A DNA stretch of 20,122 bases from NCBI GenBank assembly GCA_038235385.1, contig JBBSTY010000074.1:1-20122 (forward strand), in the 5' to 3' direction. Below are positions 1 to 8,600 of the stretch, piece by piece. The position numbers were made by a program, and so were the translations under genes. The DNA is from JBBSTY01 sp038235385. GTDB lineage: Bacteria > Actinomycetota > Acidimicrobiia > Acidimicrobiales > Acidimicrobilacustridaceae. The notes under the pieces are model-generated. The model had not been told where the DNA came from. It was given only the letters and a program-made list of their open reading frames with translations, and ran no database searches. The stretch's first letter is position 1, and each line of letters opens with the position of its first letter.

Positions 1-419
1 AGGTGGACCGGGACGATGGCGCGCGTGCGGGGGCCGATGGCCTCGTCCACGCGTTCGGGGTCGAGCAGCAAGCTGTCGCGATCGACGTCGACGAACACCG
101 GGTGCGCGCCGGCGCGGATCACCGCCTCGGCCGTCGCGACGAAGGAGTTCGCGGGCACGATCACCTCGTCGTCGGGTCCCACACCGCAGGCCCGCAACGC
201 GATCTCCAACGCGTCCGTGCCGCTGCCGACCCCCACGCAGTGGCGGGCCCCGCTGAACCGAGCGAACGCCTCTTCGAAGGCGGCCACCTGGCGTCCATCG
301 GTGAAGGATCCCTCGGCCATGATCCTCGTGAGCTCAGGGGCGATCGTCGTGGCGATCGCCTCGTGCTGCGGTCGGAGATCGACGAGCGGCACCGGCTCGA
401 CGGTCATGGGCATGGTCAT
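1..419 (-). CDS. DegT/DnrJ/EryC1 (WbpE/WlbC-like) sugar aminotransferase, N-terminal part
   Basis: This is the first 139 codons of a PLP-dependent nucleotide-sugar aminotransferase; the rest lies beyond the left edge. My translation starts MTMPMTVEPVPLVDLRPQ and contains GSGTDALEIALRACGVGPDDE and VIVPANSFVATAEAV followed by PVFVDVD. These are the conserved N-terminal blocks of the 3-keto-sugar aminotransferase branch (WbpE, WlbC, FdtB). The catalytic lysine region is not in the window. The ATG at 419 overlaps the TGA of the acetyltransferase gene (ATGA, 416-419), and GAGG lies just upstream, so translation is probably coupled. Two further in-frame ATGs (413, 407) follow. The family normally converts a keto-sugar nucleotide to an amino sugar with glutamate as donor, in the cytoplasm. 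Family assignment is secure; the exact sugar is inference. Confidence 0.93.
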   Translation of the reverse strand, partial: MTMPMTVEPVPLVDLRPQHEAIATTIAPELTRIMAEGSFTDGRQVAAFEEAFARFSGARHCVGVGSGTDALEIALRACGVGPDDEVIVPANSFVATAEAVIRAGAHPVFVDVDRDSLLLDPERVDEAIGPRTRAIVPVH

Positions 420-1165
420 GGGAACCTCACAGGGGTCGTGGAATCTGCGAACCGCGCAACGTTGGTCGCGCCCTCGGCGGCGGCGTGGGTCGTGGTCCGG
501 AGCGGTCGAGCCGGGTTGCCGACCCAGACCTCGTCCGGCGGGATGTCGCGGAGCACAACTGAGCCCATCCCGACCAGGGCGCCCGCACCGACGCTCACGT
601 TCTCCCGGATCGACGCGCCGGACCCGATGTAGGCGCCGTCGCCGATCGAGACGCCCCCGGCCAGCACCGCCCCCGCACCGAAGGTCGTGAAGTCGCCGAT
701 GCGGTCGTCGTGGGTGATGACGACGTGCGGCATCATCACCACATGGCGTCCGATCGCAACGGGCGCGGTGACGACGACCTGCGCGAGGAGCACCGATCCG
801 GGGCCGACCGAGGACCCGGCCGACAGCGCTGCGCTCGGATGGACGACCGTCGCGAAGGATGCGCCCACCTCGCTGAACCGGCGGGCCAACATCCGACGGC
901 TCCCGGTCGCTCCGGGGCGGCCGGTGCTCACCACGACGCTCGGCGTACGGACGCTGTCGCGCATCGCTGCGGCGAGGTGCGTGGTCGTCCCGATCACCTC
1001 GAGCCCGTCGACCGGGGGGTCGCCGGGCGAGCGACCGTCGTCCGCGAAGCCGAGGAGGTCCCAGGTGTGGGGCGACGCAGCGTTGACCGCACGGATGCAG
1101 GCGGCGGTCTCCCGACCGAGGCCCCCCGCACCGACGATGATCAGCGGCACGGCGTCGACGGTCAC
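416..1165 (-). CDS. NeuD/PglD-family sugar N-acetyltransferase (left-handed beta-helix)
   Basis: The 249-residue product has the two-domain layout of NeuD/PglD/PerB enzymes. An N-terminal Rossmann-like domain (IIVGAGGLGRE at 9-19) binds the sugar nucleotide, and a left-handed beta-helix of hexapeptide repeats (about 115-215) carries the acetyl-CoA site. His152 in ITHDDRIGD sits where the family's catalytic base lies, and the helix ends with the typical VWVGNPAR (213-220). These enzymes acetylate an amino group put on a UDP- or dTDP-sugar by a DegT aminotransferase, and such an aminotransferase is directly upstream. The GTG start at 1165 overlaps that gene's TGA (GTGA, 1162-1165). A roughly 30-residue tail after the beta-helix has no recognised motif. 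An O-acetyltransferase role (as in sialic acid NeuD) is the main alternative. Confidence 0.92.
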   Translation of the reverse strand: MTVDAVPLIIVGAGGLGRETAACIRAVNAASPHTWDLLGFADDGRSPGDPPVDGLEVIGTTTHLAAAMRDSVRTPSVVVSTGRPGATGSRRMLARRFSEVGASFATVVHPSAALSAGSSVGPGSVLLAQVVVTAPVAIGRHVVMMPHVVITHDDRIGDFTTFGAGAVLAGGVSIGDGAYIGSGASIRENVSVGAGALVGMGSVVLRDIPPDEVWVGNPARPLRTTTHAAAEGATNVARFADSTTPVRFP

Positions 1166-2346
1166 CGGGACCCGCCCTCGGCAGCGGCTCGAACCGCATC
1201 GATGACCCGGTCCTGATCGGGGAAGCCGAGATCGTGGTACAGCGGCAAGATGATCGAACCGGCGCTCAGGCGCTCGGTGACGGGGAGCTCGCCGTGCGCG
1301 AGGTCTCGACAGGCCGGCTCGAGGTGGGCCGCCATGATGCCCCGACGAGCCGAGATCCGCTGTGTCGCGAGCATCGCCAGCAGCTCGTCGCGACTCGTCG
1401 CGAACCCGTCGTCCAGCATGAGCCAGAACGACTGGTGGTTCGTACGACCGTACGGAGGGTCGTCGGGCATGGACACGTGTCGAAGGTCGGACAGGCCATC
1501 GCGGTACCGACCGGCGAGGAGCCGGCGGCGCTCGATGATCTCCTCGAGCCGGTCGAGCTGCACGCGACCCACGGCCGCCTGGATGTCGGTCATCCGGTAG
1601 TTGAAGCCGACCTCCAGGTACTGCTCGATCCTGGGGCCGCCGGAGGCGTGCCGCTCGGCGGCACCCATGCTCGTACCGTGCTCGCGCAGGCGGCGCAGCC
1701 GGTCGGCGGTGGGCTGGTCGGCGGTGACGATCATGCCGCCCTCACCCGTCGTGATGATCTTGCGGGGGTGGAACGAGAACACGGCCATGGTCGGACCGCT
1801 CCCGACGGGGCAACCTCCGATCTCGCTCCCGATGGCGCACGCCGCGTCCTCGATCACGGTGATGCCTCGATCGCCGCACACGTCGACGATCGAGCTCACG
1901 TCCGCCGGCATCCCGGCCTGGTGGACCAGGAGCACCGCACGTGTGTGCGGGGTGAGCGCGTCGCGCACCGTGGCGGCGGTCAGGTTCAGGGTTCGGGCAT
2001 CGACGTCTGCGAAGATCGGGGTGGCGCCGACGTAGCGCACGACGCTCGTCGTGGCGATGAACGAGAGCGACGGGACGATGACCTCGTCGCCCGGACCCAC
2101 CCCCGCCTGGAGCAGGGCGAGGTGGAGACCGGTCGTGCAACTCGAGACCGCGACGGCGTGCGTCGCTCCGACCCGAGCGGCGAACTCACGCTCGAACGCG
2201 GCGACTTCCGGGCCCTGGGTGACCCAGCCCGACTCGATCACCCGGGCGGCGGCGGCCGCCTCTCGCTCGCCGAGGAACGGCTTCATGACCGGGATGATCC
2301 CCGACGTCGGTTGGGATGCGGTCGTGGCAACCGTCGACGTGCTCAC
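1162..2346 (-). CDS. DegT/DnrJ/EryC1 aminotransferase (PglE/perosamine-synthase-like)
   Basis: This is a full-length PLP-dependent sugar aminotransferase of 394 residues, normal for the family. Conserved blocks include MKPFLGERE (21-29), ESGWVTQGPEV (38-48), VIVPSLSFIATTSVV, FADVD, the PLP-contacting IEDAACAIG (Asp167), the Schiff-base lysine K196 in SFHPRKIITTGEGG, and LEVGFNYRMTDIQAA. I chose the GTG at 2346 because it overlaps the glycosyltransferase stop (GTGA, 2343-2346), as at the other junctions of this operon. The open frame runs further upstream only as a shadow of that gene. An ATG at 2286 (MKPFLG) is the alternative start. The family aminates a 4-keto (or 3-keto) nucleotide sugar. 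Pairing with the NeuD/PglD-like gene suggests a 4-acetamido sugar, which is inference. Confidence 0.94.
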   Translation of the reverse strand: MSTSTVATTASQPTSGIIPVMKPFLGEREAAAAARVIESGWVTQGPEVAAFEREFAARVGATHAVAVSSCTTGLHLALLQAGVGPGDEVIVPSLSFIATTSVVRYVGATPIFADVDARTLNLTAATVRDALTPHTRAVLLVHQAGMPADVSSIVDVCGDRGITVIEDAACAIGSEIGGCPVGSGPTMAVFSFHPRKIITTGEGGMIVTADQPTADRLRRLREHGTSMGAAERHASGGPRIEQYLEVGFNYRMTDIQAAVGRVQLDRLEEIIERRRLLAGRYRDGLSDLRHVSMPDDPPYGRTNHQSFWLMLDDGFATSRDELLAMLATQRISARRGIMAAHLEPACRDLAHGELPVTERLSAGSIILPLYHDLGFPDQDRVIDAVRAAAEGGSR

Positions 2347-3551
2347 GCCCGACCACCTCCTCCGACCTGAGCCGGGCTGGGCACGGCCGAGCCCATCTCG
2401 AGGCACCTGATGAGATCGCTGCACCGCTCCGACCACCGATGGTGCCGAGCGAACGAACGGCGGCGTTCGACGGCTTCGGGGCGGGCGTCGAGTCGCGTCG
2501 CCGATTCCACCAGTTCGGCGACACGTGCCGGGGTCCCCCCGATGCCGAGGTCTTCGTCCAGGTCGAGGGTGGTCGCCTCCGGGGTCGAACGGAGCCAACG
2601 CATCGGCTCGCAGTCGGTCCCGACCACCGGTCGACCGGCAGCCAGGTGGACCAGGAGCTCGAGCGGAAGGCTGGCGCGCCCGTCGGGTGCGTCGAGGAGC
2701 GGGACGAGGCCGACATCGACGCGGGCCGCGAGGGCCGGAATGGCGTCCGATGCGCGCGGGCCGATCCACTCGACGTTGGGCCGCATCAGAAGGGAACGAA
2801 GGTCCGGGTGCATGGCACCGATGGGTCCCCGCCCGATGAGCAGGACGTGGAGCCCCGCGTCCGCCACGGCGTGGAGCGCCGGCAGGTCGATCCTGCTCGA
2901 GAGCTCGCCGATGAAGCCCGCGACCGGTGTCGCCGGCACGGTCCGGCGGCCGGACACGTCGGCCGGGGCGAAGGCGTCCTCATCGCACCCGTTGGGGAGG
3001 ACGATCGTCTCGAAGCCGTGCCCGCTGAACACCTGGGCGAGCAGCGGCGAGGGTGCGATGACGAGGTCGACCCCGGCCAGGTTGTGCCGGAGCTCTCGGC
3101 TGAGCCTCGGGGTCGATCGACGAGCGGGCGTCGGCCCGGCGAGCAGATCGTCGGTGGCGTGGAAGGCACGGATGCGCTCGCCGACGCCGAACCACGGTTC
3201 GAGCGAGGAGACGATCATCGCTCGAACGTCGGGCGAACCGAGCTCGCCGAGCGCACTGCGAAGCGCTCGACGACCGATGGTCCCGACGATCGGGCCCGCC
3301 CCCGGCCACGTGGCCCCCGCCCGCGGTCGACACGAGAGGCGGGCCATCTGCACGTCGACCATGCTGAGCTCGTACCCCGCGGTACCGTCTCTCGCCACGG
3401 CCGAGCCGATGGGGTCGACGTACAGGACCGGAACGTGTGCGGCGAGCCCGGACGCGAGGTGGTGCGTCGCCGACCGGTCGCCGTCGAACGATCGGCTCCC
3501 GCACACGACGACAACGTCTGACCAGCGGGTCCTGGCCGGTGTGCTCATCAT
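2343..3551 (-). CDS. GT-B glycosyltransferase (TuaH-like)
   Basis: This 402-residue protein has the layout of a GT-B glycosyltransferase. The N-terminal half has VVVVCGSRSFDG and a FHATDDLLAG segment resembling the Y/F-x-x-x-D-D block of TuaH-like transferases. The nucleotide-binding half begins near VAGFIGELSSRIDLPAL and includes VLLIGRGP, VEWIGPRASDAIPAL and a C-terminal VGLVPL...LPLELLVHLAAGRPVVGTDCEP block, where the family's donor-binding acidic residue lies. No membrane segment or signal peptide is visible, so a cytoplasmic or membrane-peripheral role is likely. It presumably transfers the amino sugar made by its neighbours onto a lipid-linked or protein acceptor. The ATG at 3551 overlaps the epimerase stop by one base (TGATG); a second ATG at 3548 could serve instead. 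Donor and acceptor cannot be read from the sequence. Confidence 0.85.
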   Translation of the reverse strand: MMSTPARTRWSDVVVVCGSRSFDGDRSATHHLASGLAAHVPVLYVDPIGSAVARDGTAGYELSMVDVQMARLSCRPRAGATWPGAGPIVGTIGRRALRSALGELGSPDVRAMIVSSLEPWFGVGERIRAFHATDDLLAGPTPARRSTPRLSRELRHNLAGVDLVIAPSPLLAQVFSGHGFETIVLPNGCDEDAFAPADVSGRRTVPATPVAGFIGELSSRIDLPALHAVADAGLHVLLIGRGPIGAMHPDLRSLLMRPNVEWIGPRASDAIPALAARVDVGLVPLLDAPDGRASLPLELLVHLAAGRPVVGTDCEPMRWLRSTPEATTLDLDEDLGIGGTPARVAELVESATRLDARPEAVERRRSFARHHRWSERCSDLIRCLEMGSAVPSPAQVGGGGRA

Positions 3552-4564
3552 CAGACCAACGCCGTCCGGCCCACCGACCGCCACCAGTGCACGAGGTCGT
3601 CGAGTCCCTCCTCGAGACCCACCGTCGTGGTGAACCCCAACTCGTCGCGAGCCCTCGCCGTGGATGCCTTTCGATGCTCGACGGCGACGTGGTTGCGAGT
3701 GCCGACGTGCTCCGGAACGAGATCGGATCCCATGACCCTCGCGAGCGCGGCCGCGAGGTCGACCAGCGAGGTCGATGTTCCCGTGCCCACGTTGAACACC
3801 CGATCGGTGATCGGTGCGGTCGCCGCGAGGATGTTGGCGCGGGCCACGTCCCGGACGTGGACGAAGTCCATCGTCTGCTGTCCGTCGCCGTGGATGATCG
3901 GTGCAGACCCCGCCTCGATGCGCTCCATCCAGCGCACCATGACCTCGGTGTAGACGCCGTGGGTGTCCATCCGTGGCCCGTAGACGTTGAAGTACCGCAG
4001 CGCGATGTAGTCGAGCCCCTCCGTGCGGTGGAGGCTCCTCAGCATCCCCTCGTCGAACACCTTGGCGGCGCCGTAGAGGGTGTCGTTGGCCCACGGGTGG
4101 TGGTCCTCGGTGGTCGGGAGCTCCTCGGCCTGTCCGTAGACCGATGCCGAGGATGCGGCGACCACCCGACGGACCCCGTTGCGCAAGGCCGCCTCGAAGA
4201 CCGTGAAGGAACCGTTGACCAAAACGTCTATGGCGATCCGAGGCTCCTCCGCGCACCGGGTGATCCGGATGGCCGCTTGGTGGAACACGACGTCGATGCC
4301 ATGGGTCGCTCGTTCGACCGTCGACCGATCGCGGATGTCGCCCTCGATGACGGTCAGACGACCGTCACGATCACATCCTTGGAGGTTCCGGGTCGTGCCG
4401 CGACTGAAGTCGTCGAGCACGACGACCTCGGCGACATCGGTCGCCATGAGCTGGTCGACGATGGTGGAACCCACCAACCCGGCCCCTCCCGTGACGAGCA
4501 CCCGGGCGCCGTCGAGCGTCGAGCGATCGGGTTGCGGTGTCTGGTCAGTGGCACGTGCGGTCAT
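3551..4564 (-). CDS. NAD-dependent nucleotide-sugar epimerase/dehydratase (extended SDR)
   Basis: The 337-residue product is an extended short-chain dehydrogenase acting on nucleotide sugars. Visible motifs are the NAD-binding TGGAGLVGS (25-33), acidic residues after beta-2 (LDDFSRG, 50-56), GDIRD, the serine of SSASVYG (139-144), the catalytic pair Tyr164/Lys168 in YGAAK, LRYFNVYGPR, and DFVHVRDVA, which normally closes over the sugar nucleotide. It resembles the UDP-glucose 4-epimerase/GalE-like group, with 4,6-dehydratase or 5-epimerase as alternatives. A GalE-type serine and Tyr-x3-Lys without an obvious dehydratase Asp-Glu pair favours epimerase. It overlaps its upstream neighbour by ATGA (4561-4564) and the downstream transferase by one base. 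The first roughly 18 residues are a variable, probably disordered, extension. Confidence 0.92.
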   Translation of the reverse strand: MTARATDQTPQPDRSTLDGARVLVTGGAGLVGSTIVDQLMATDVAEVVVLDDFSRGTTRNLQGCDRDGRLTVIEGDIRDRSTVERATHGIDVVFHQAAIRITRCAEEPRIAIDVLVNGSFTVFEAALRNGVRRVVAASSASVYGQAEELPTTEDHHPWANDTLYGAAKVFDEGMLRSLHRTEGLDYIALRYFNVYGPRMDTHGVYTEVMVRWMERIEAGSAPIIHGDGQQTMDFVHVRDVARANILAATAPITDRVFNVGTGTSTSLVDLAAALARVMGSDLVPEHVGTRNHVAVEHRKASTARARDELGFTTTVGLEEGLDDLVHWWRSVGRTALV

Positions 4565-5646
4565 GCTGCACTCCTCGTGGTCGCGTGGTCGAGATCGGTC
4601 AGCACTCCGCCGGTGGCGAGGCTGGTGCGAGCTGCCTCGAGCAGTTCGAGCACCCTCAGGCCGGCCCGACCGTCGGTAGCGGGTGCTCTCGCCTCGCGGA
4701 TCGACGCGACGAACTCGGTGACGACGTTGCTCAGCGCCTCCACCTCGGCCAGAGCCGGCGAGACGATCGTCCCGGTTCGGTAGGCCACCTGGAGCTCACG
4801 GCGGCGATCCTCCTCGGAGCCGCTGAGATCGACTCCGGTATCGAACACGCTGAGGCGCTGCGACGGCTGGAGATCGTCCCAGACGACCATCCGTTCGGAT
4901 CCACCGATGATCATCGTTCGGACCTTGGTGGGGCTCAGCCAGTTCACGTGGAGGTGCGCCAGGGCGTTGCCGCCGAGCGGGAGGGCGACGTAGCCGATGC
5001 ACGCCCGCCCAACGCCGACGGGGTCGACGCCGTAGGCGGAGACCTGGCGAGGGCGCTGTGCCTCGGGAAGCACGTGGTCGAGGATCGACAGGTCGTGGGG
5101 GGCGAGGTCCCAGACGACATCGGTGTCGGGTCGGATCAGACCGAGGTTGATGCGCACGGCATCGACGTACTGGATCTCGCCGAGCATGCCGCTGTGCACG
5201 AGCCGACGGATCTCCTGCACGGCCGGGGTGTAGCAGTAGGTGTGGTCGCACATCAGCACCCGACCGCGTTGCTCAGCTGCGGCCACGAGCAGCGCACCGT
5301 CGGCTCGGTTCGTCGCGAGCGGCTTCTCGACCAACAGGTGCCGACCCGACTCGAGGACGGCCAGACCGATCGGCGCGTGGGTCGCCGCCGGTGTCGCGAT
5401 GACGACGGCCTCGACGTCTGGGTCATCGAGCACCTCGCCGACCTCGGCGGTGACCGAGATCGTGCTGTAGCGACCGACGATGGAACGGGCCCGCTCGACG
5501 TCGAGGTCGCAGACCCAACGAACGTCGGTATCGACGTTGCGACAGAAGTTTCGCAACAGGTTCGGGCCCCAGTAGCCGGCGCCGATGATGGCCACCCCGA
5601 CCGGGCGCCGCGTGGAGCCCGGTCGTCGTGCTCGGATCGTCGTCAT
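4561..5646 (-). CDS. Gfo/Idh/MocA-family sugar-nucleotide dehydrogenase
   Basis: A 361-residue NAD(P)-dependent oxidoreductase. The N-terminal Rossmann domain has IIGAGYWGPNLLRNF (20-34), the usual signature of the WlbA/WbpB/GnnA-like branch. VEKPLATN (106-113) carries the lysine that contacts cofactor and substrate, and DVVWDLAPHDLSILD (176-190) carries the expected catalytic His184. In this branch the enzymes oxidise the 3-OH of a UDP-sugar (UDP-GlcNAc or UDP-GlcNAcA) to a 3-ketone that a DegT aminotransferase then aminates; two such aminotransferases lie downstream in the same operon. The ATG at 5646 overlaps the TGA of the large secreted protein gene (ATGA, 5643-5646). Substrate assignment rests on context only. 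Cytoplasmic, with no signal peptide. Confidence 0.93.
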   Translation of the reverse strand: MTTIRARRPGSTRRPVGVAIIGAGYWGPNLLRNFCRNVDTDVRWVCDLDVERARSIVGRYSTISVTAEVGEVLDDPDVEAVVIATPAATHAPIGLAVLESGRHLLVEKPLATNRADGALLVAAAEQRGRVLMCDHTYCYTPAVQEIRRLVHSGMLGEIQYVDAVRINLGLIRPDTDVVWDLAPHDLSILDHVLPEAQRPRQVSAYGVDPVGVGRACIGYVALPLGGNALAHLHVNWLSPTKVRTMIIGGSERMVVWDDLQPSQRLSVFDTGVDLSGSEEDRRRELQVAYRTGTIVSPALAEVEALSNVVTEFVASIREARAPATDGRAGLRVLELLEAARTSLATGGVLTDLDHATTRSAA

Positions 5647-8600
5647 TCCGTTCCCTTCGTCAGTCGTCGAGTGCGCGTTCCGCCTCGACGCTCGAGTTGA
5701 TCGCTCAGCACCGCGACGGGCGCAGGCAACACGGCCGCCTGTGCCGGTGGCGTGTCGTCGTCGACGATGCCGCCGAGCGCGAGGCCCCAGAAGCCGCCGA
5801 TCGCCGCGTGAACGGAATCGTGCACCGACACGACCACCGACTCGGTGGGTTCGGGGACGACATCGCCGTGGATGGGCACGACGATGGACGTCGTCACCTG
5901 CCCCGGAGCGAAGGTGAAGGTGCCCGACACCGGCGTGTAGTCCACGCCCGGGTCACCCTGCGGCCACGTCGCGCCGGGCACGAACACGGTGTTCCACTGC
6001 GCGGTGACCGTGTCGGTGCTCGGCGCGGACAGGGTCATGCCGATCACCAGGTCGGTGATCCCCGAGTTGCCCTCGTTGATCCCGACCCATCCCGGCGTGA
6101 TGACCGGAAGTGCGGCGATCGTCGTGAACGACCATGCATACGGCGAGGTCATGGGGTTTCCGGCCAGATCCGATGCCGAGACCCTGACCTGGTACGTGGT
6201 TCCGACGGTGAGATCCGCCGCGGGATCCAAGGTTGCGCGATGGGTGGAGGCGTCGTAACTCGTGGCGGCGCCGACCGGACCCCCCGGCCCCGTGACGCTC
6301 ATCACGATCGATGCCGGCTGGACGGGCTCGTCGAAGGAGGCCACGACGTTGGTCGCAACGCCGACTCCGGTGGCCCCCGCCGCCGGTGACACGGCGCTGG
6401 CCACGGGAGCGACGGTGTCCGGCGGCGTGACCGAGGAGGTGAACACCACGTCCACCCAGTAGTTCGTCGAGCTCCAGGTTGTGGTCGGGAGTGCATCGGC
6501 CCCGTAGAGGTACAGCCCGTTGCCACCTCCGTCACCGTCAGCCGGCGCGTGCAACGGGCCCCGGTCGACGGCATGTCCGGCGAAGCCTCCCGCGGTCGCG
6601 GCGTACCCGCCGTTCGGCGCGAAGTACGACACGACGTAGGTGCGCCCGGCCTCGACCGGAACTGGCGTCGCGAACGACGCCTGCTGCCAGCCGCTCGCGG
6701 ACTCGTTCGTGAAGGTCACCGTCGCCAGCCGCTGGCCATCGTCGCGCCACAACGACCCGGTGTGGGTACCGGTGTTGGACGGGCCCTTGTAGAACCGCAC
6801 CCCCGTGACGAGACCGGTCGTGTCGGCACGGAACCGGACCCCGAGCGTGAGCGCGCTCGGGTCGCTCTCGCTCGCCACCGCCGGGGTGTCGGTCGGAGCG
6901 AAGAGGGTGCACGGGCAGGTCGAGGGCGGCGGGGTTCCCGCCGTCGTGAAGGACCAGGTCAGTGGGGCGACCAAGGCGTTGCCGGCGGGATCGGTGGCCG
7001 CGGACACCGTGACCACGTGCACGGTGCCGGGGACCAGCGACGCGGACGGGGTGAAGGTCGCACGGCGCGTGGGCGCGTCGTAGGCGATCGTCCCGGGCAG
7101 GGGTCCCGACGGCCCGGTGACGCCCATCTGGATCGACGCGGGCACCACTGGCTCGCTGAACTGCGCGACGGCCGAGGTGCCGACGCTCACGCCGGTTGCT
7201 CCCGGGCTCGGCGAGACGGCGGACGCGGACGGCGGTGTCGTGTCGATCGGCGTGCCGCCGTTGGACGCGAACAGGACGTCCACCGAGTAGCTCTCGGACT
7301 CGTAGGACTGGTCGGGGAACACGTTCGACCCGTACCTGAAGATGCCGTTCTGGCCGTCCCCGTCCATGGGTGCGTGCAACGGCGACCGATCGATGCCGGC
7401 GCGCAGGAACTGCGCGCGTGTGACCGCGTACCGGCCGACGGGCGCGCTGTAGGACACCACGTAGGTCTGGTTCGCCTGGATGGCGACCGGCGTGGCGAAC
7501 GATGCCACCTGCCAGCCCGATGCCGACTCGGAGGAGAAGGTGACCTGCGCCAGGCGGACCCCGGCGTCGGTCCACAACGAGCCGATGTGGGTGCCGGTGT
7601 TGCCCGGACCCTTGTAGAAGCGGACCGCGGTCACCTTCCCGGCGACGTCGCTGTGGAACCGCATCCCGAGCGTCACCGCGCTGGTGTCGTTGCTCTGGGC
7701 CGGCAGCGCGGGGTTCGTGTTGCCCAGCAACGAACAGGGGCAGCTGACGACGACGCCGCGCACGGTCGGAACCGGTTGGACGTTCCCGCTGTCGTCGGAT
7801 GCCCGGGCGAGGATGGTCTGCGGGCCGGTGCCGGTGGGCATCCACGAGTAGGTCCACGTCGAGCGCCCCGACGCAGTGATCCAGGTCTGGCCCCCGTCGA
7901 CCGAGACCTCGACGGCACCGACCACGCCGCCCCCCGAGTCGGAGGCGGTCCCGGAGACGGTCAGCACCTGGTTACCCGTGACCGCGAGCCCCTCGGCGGG
8001 CGCCGTGATGGTGGCGGTCGGGGCCGTCGCATCGGTCGATGAGGTCGCGGCGACCAATCCGCTCGCTCGCGTCGACGGTTGCGCGCCCATGTCGGCGAGG
8101 ATGTTGAGCGTCGCCTGCTGGACCCGACCATCGGCGGGTGGTGCGGAGTCACCGTCGTGGTTGGCGTCGAGACCCCAGGACCACTGGATGGTGCCCGCGC
8201 TGAACACGAGCGAACCGCTCGACGCCCGGTACAGCGTGAGGTGGTGGGTCACGGTGGCCGGCGCCACCGTGCTCCCCCAGTCCAACAACGCCTCCGCCGC
8301 AGTCGTCGTGGTGGTCGAAAGCCGAACCAGACCGGCGGGTTGGTGCCCGTTGTCGGGGGTCTCGTCGAACTCGTACCCGAGCGTGCCGTTGGCCAGCGTG
8401 GCGACCTGGCCCGGGGACTGGGATGCAACCGACGTGTTCCGCCAGATCCTCATCTTTCCGTCGGCGGCGGGCACCTGGATCGCCCCGAAGAACGATTGGA
8501 CTCTGAACGACGTGCCCGTCAGTTCGTTCTCGGGCCGACCACCGTCACCAGGCGGACTGAACCGTGGGTCGCGCCACGTCGCGGTGGAGCCCGGTTCCAC

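Noticed and set aside
2410..3633. Long open frame on the plus strand opposite the glycosyltransferase gene
   Set aside because: Arg/Ser/Pro-rich, low-information translation typical of the complement of GC-rich coding DNA; the minus strand encodes a recognisable protein.
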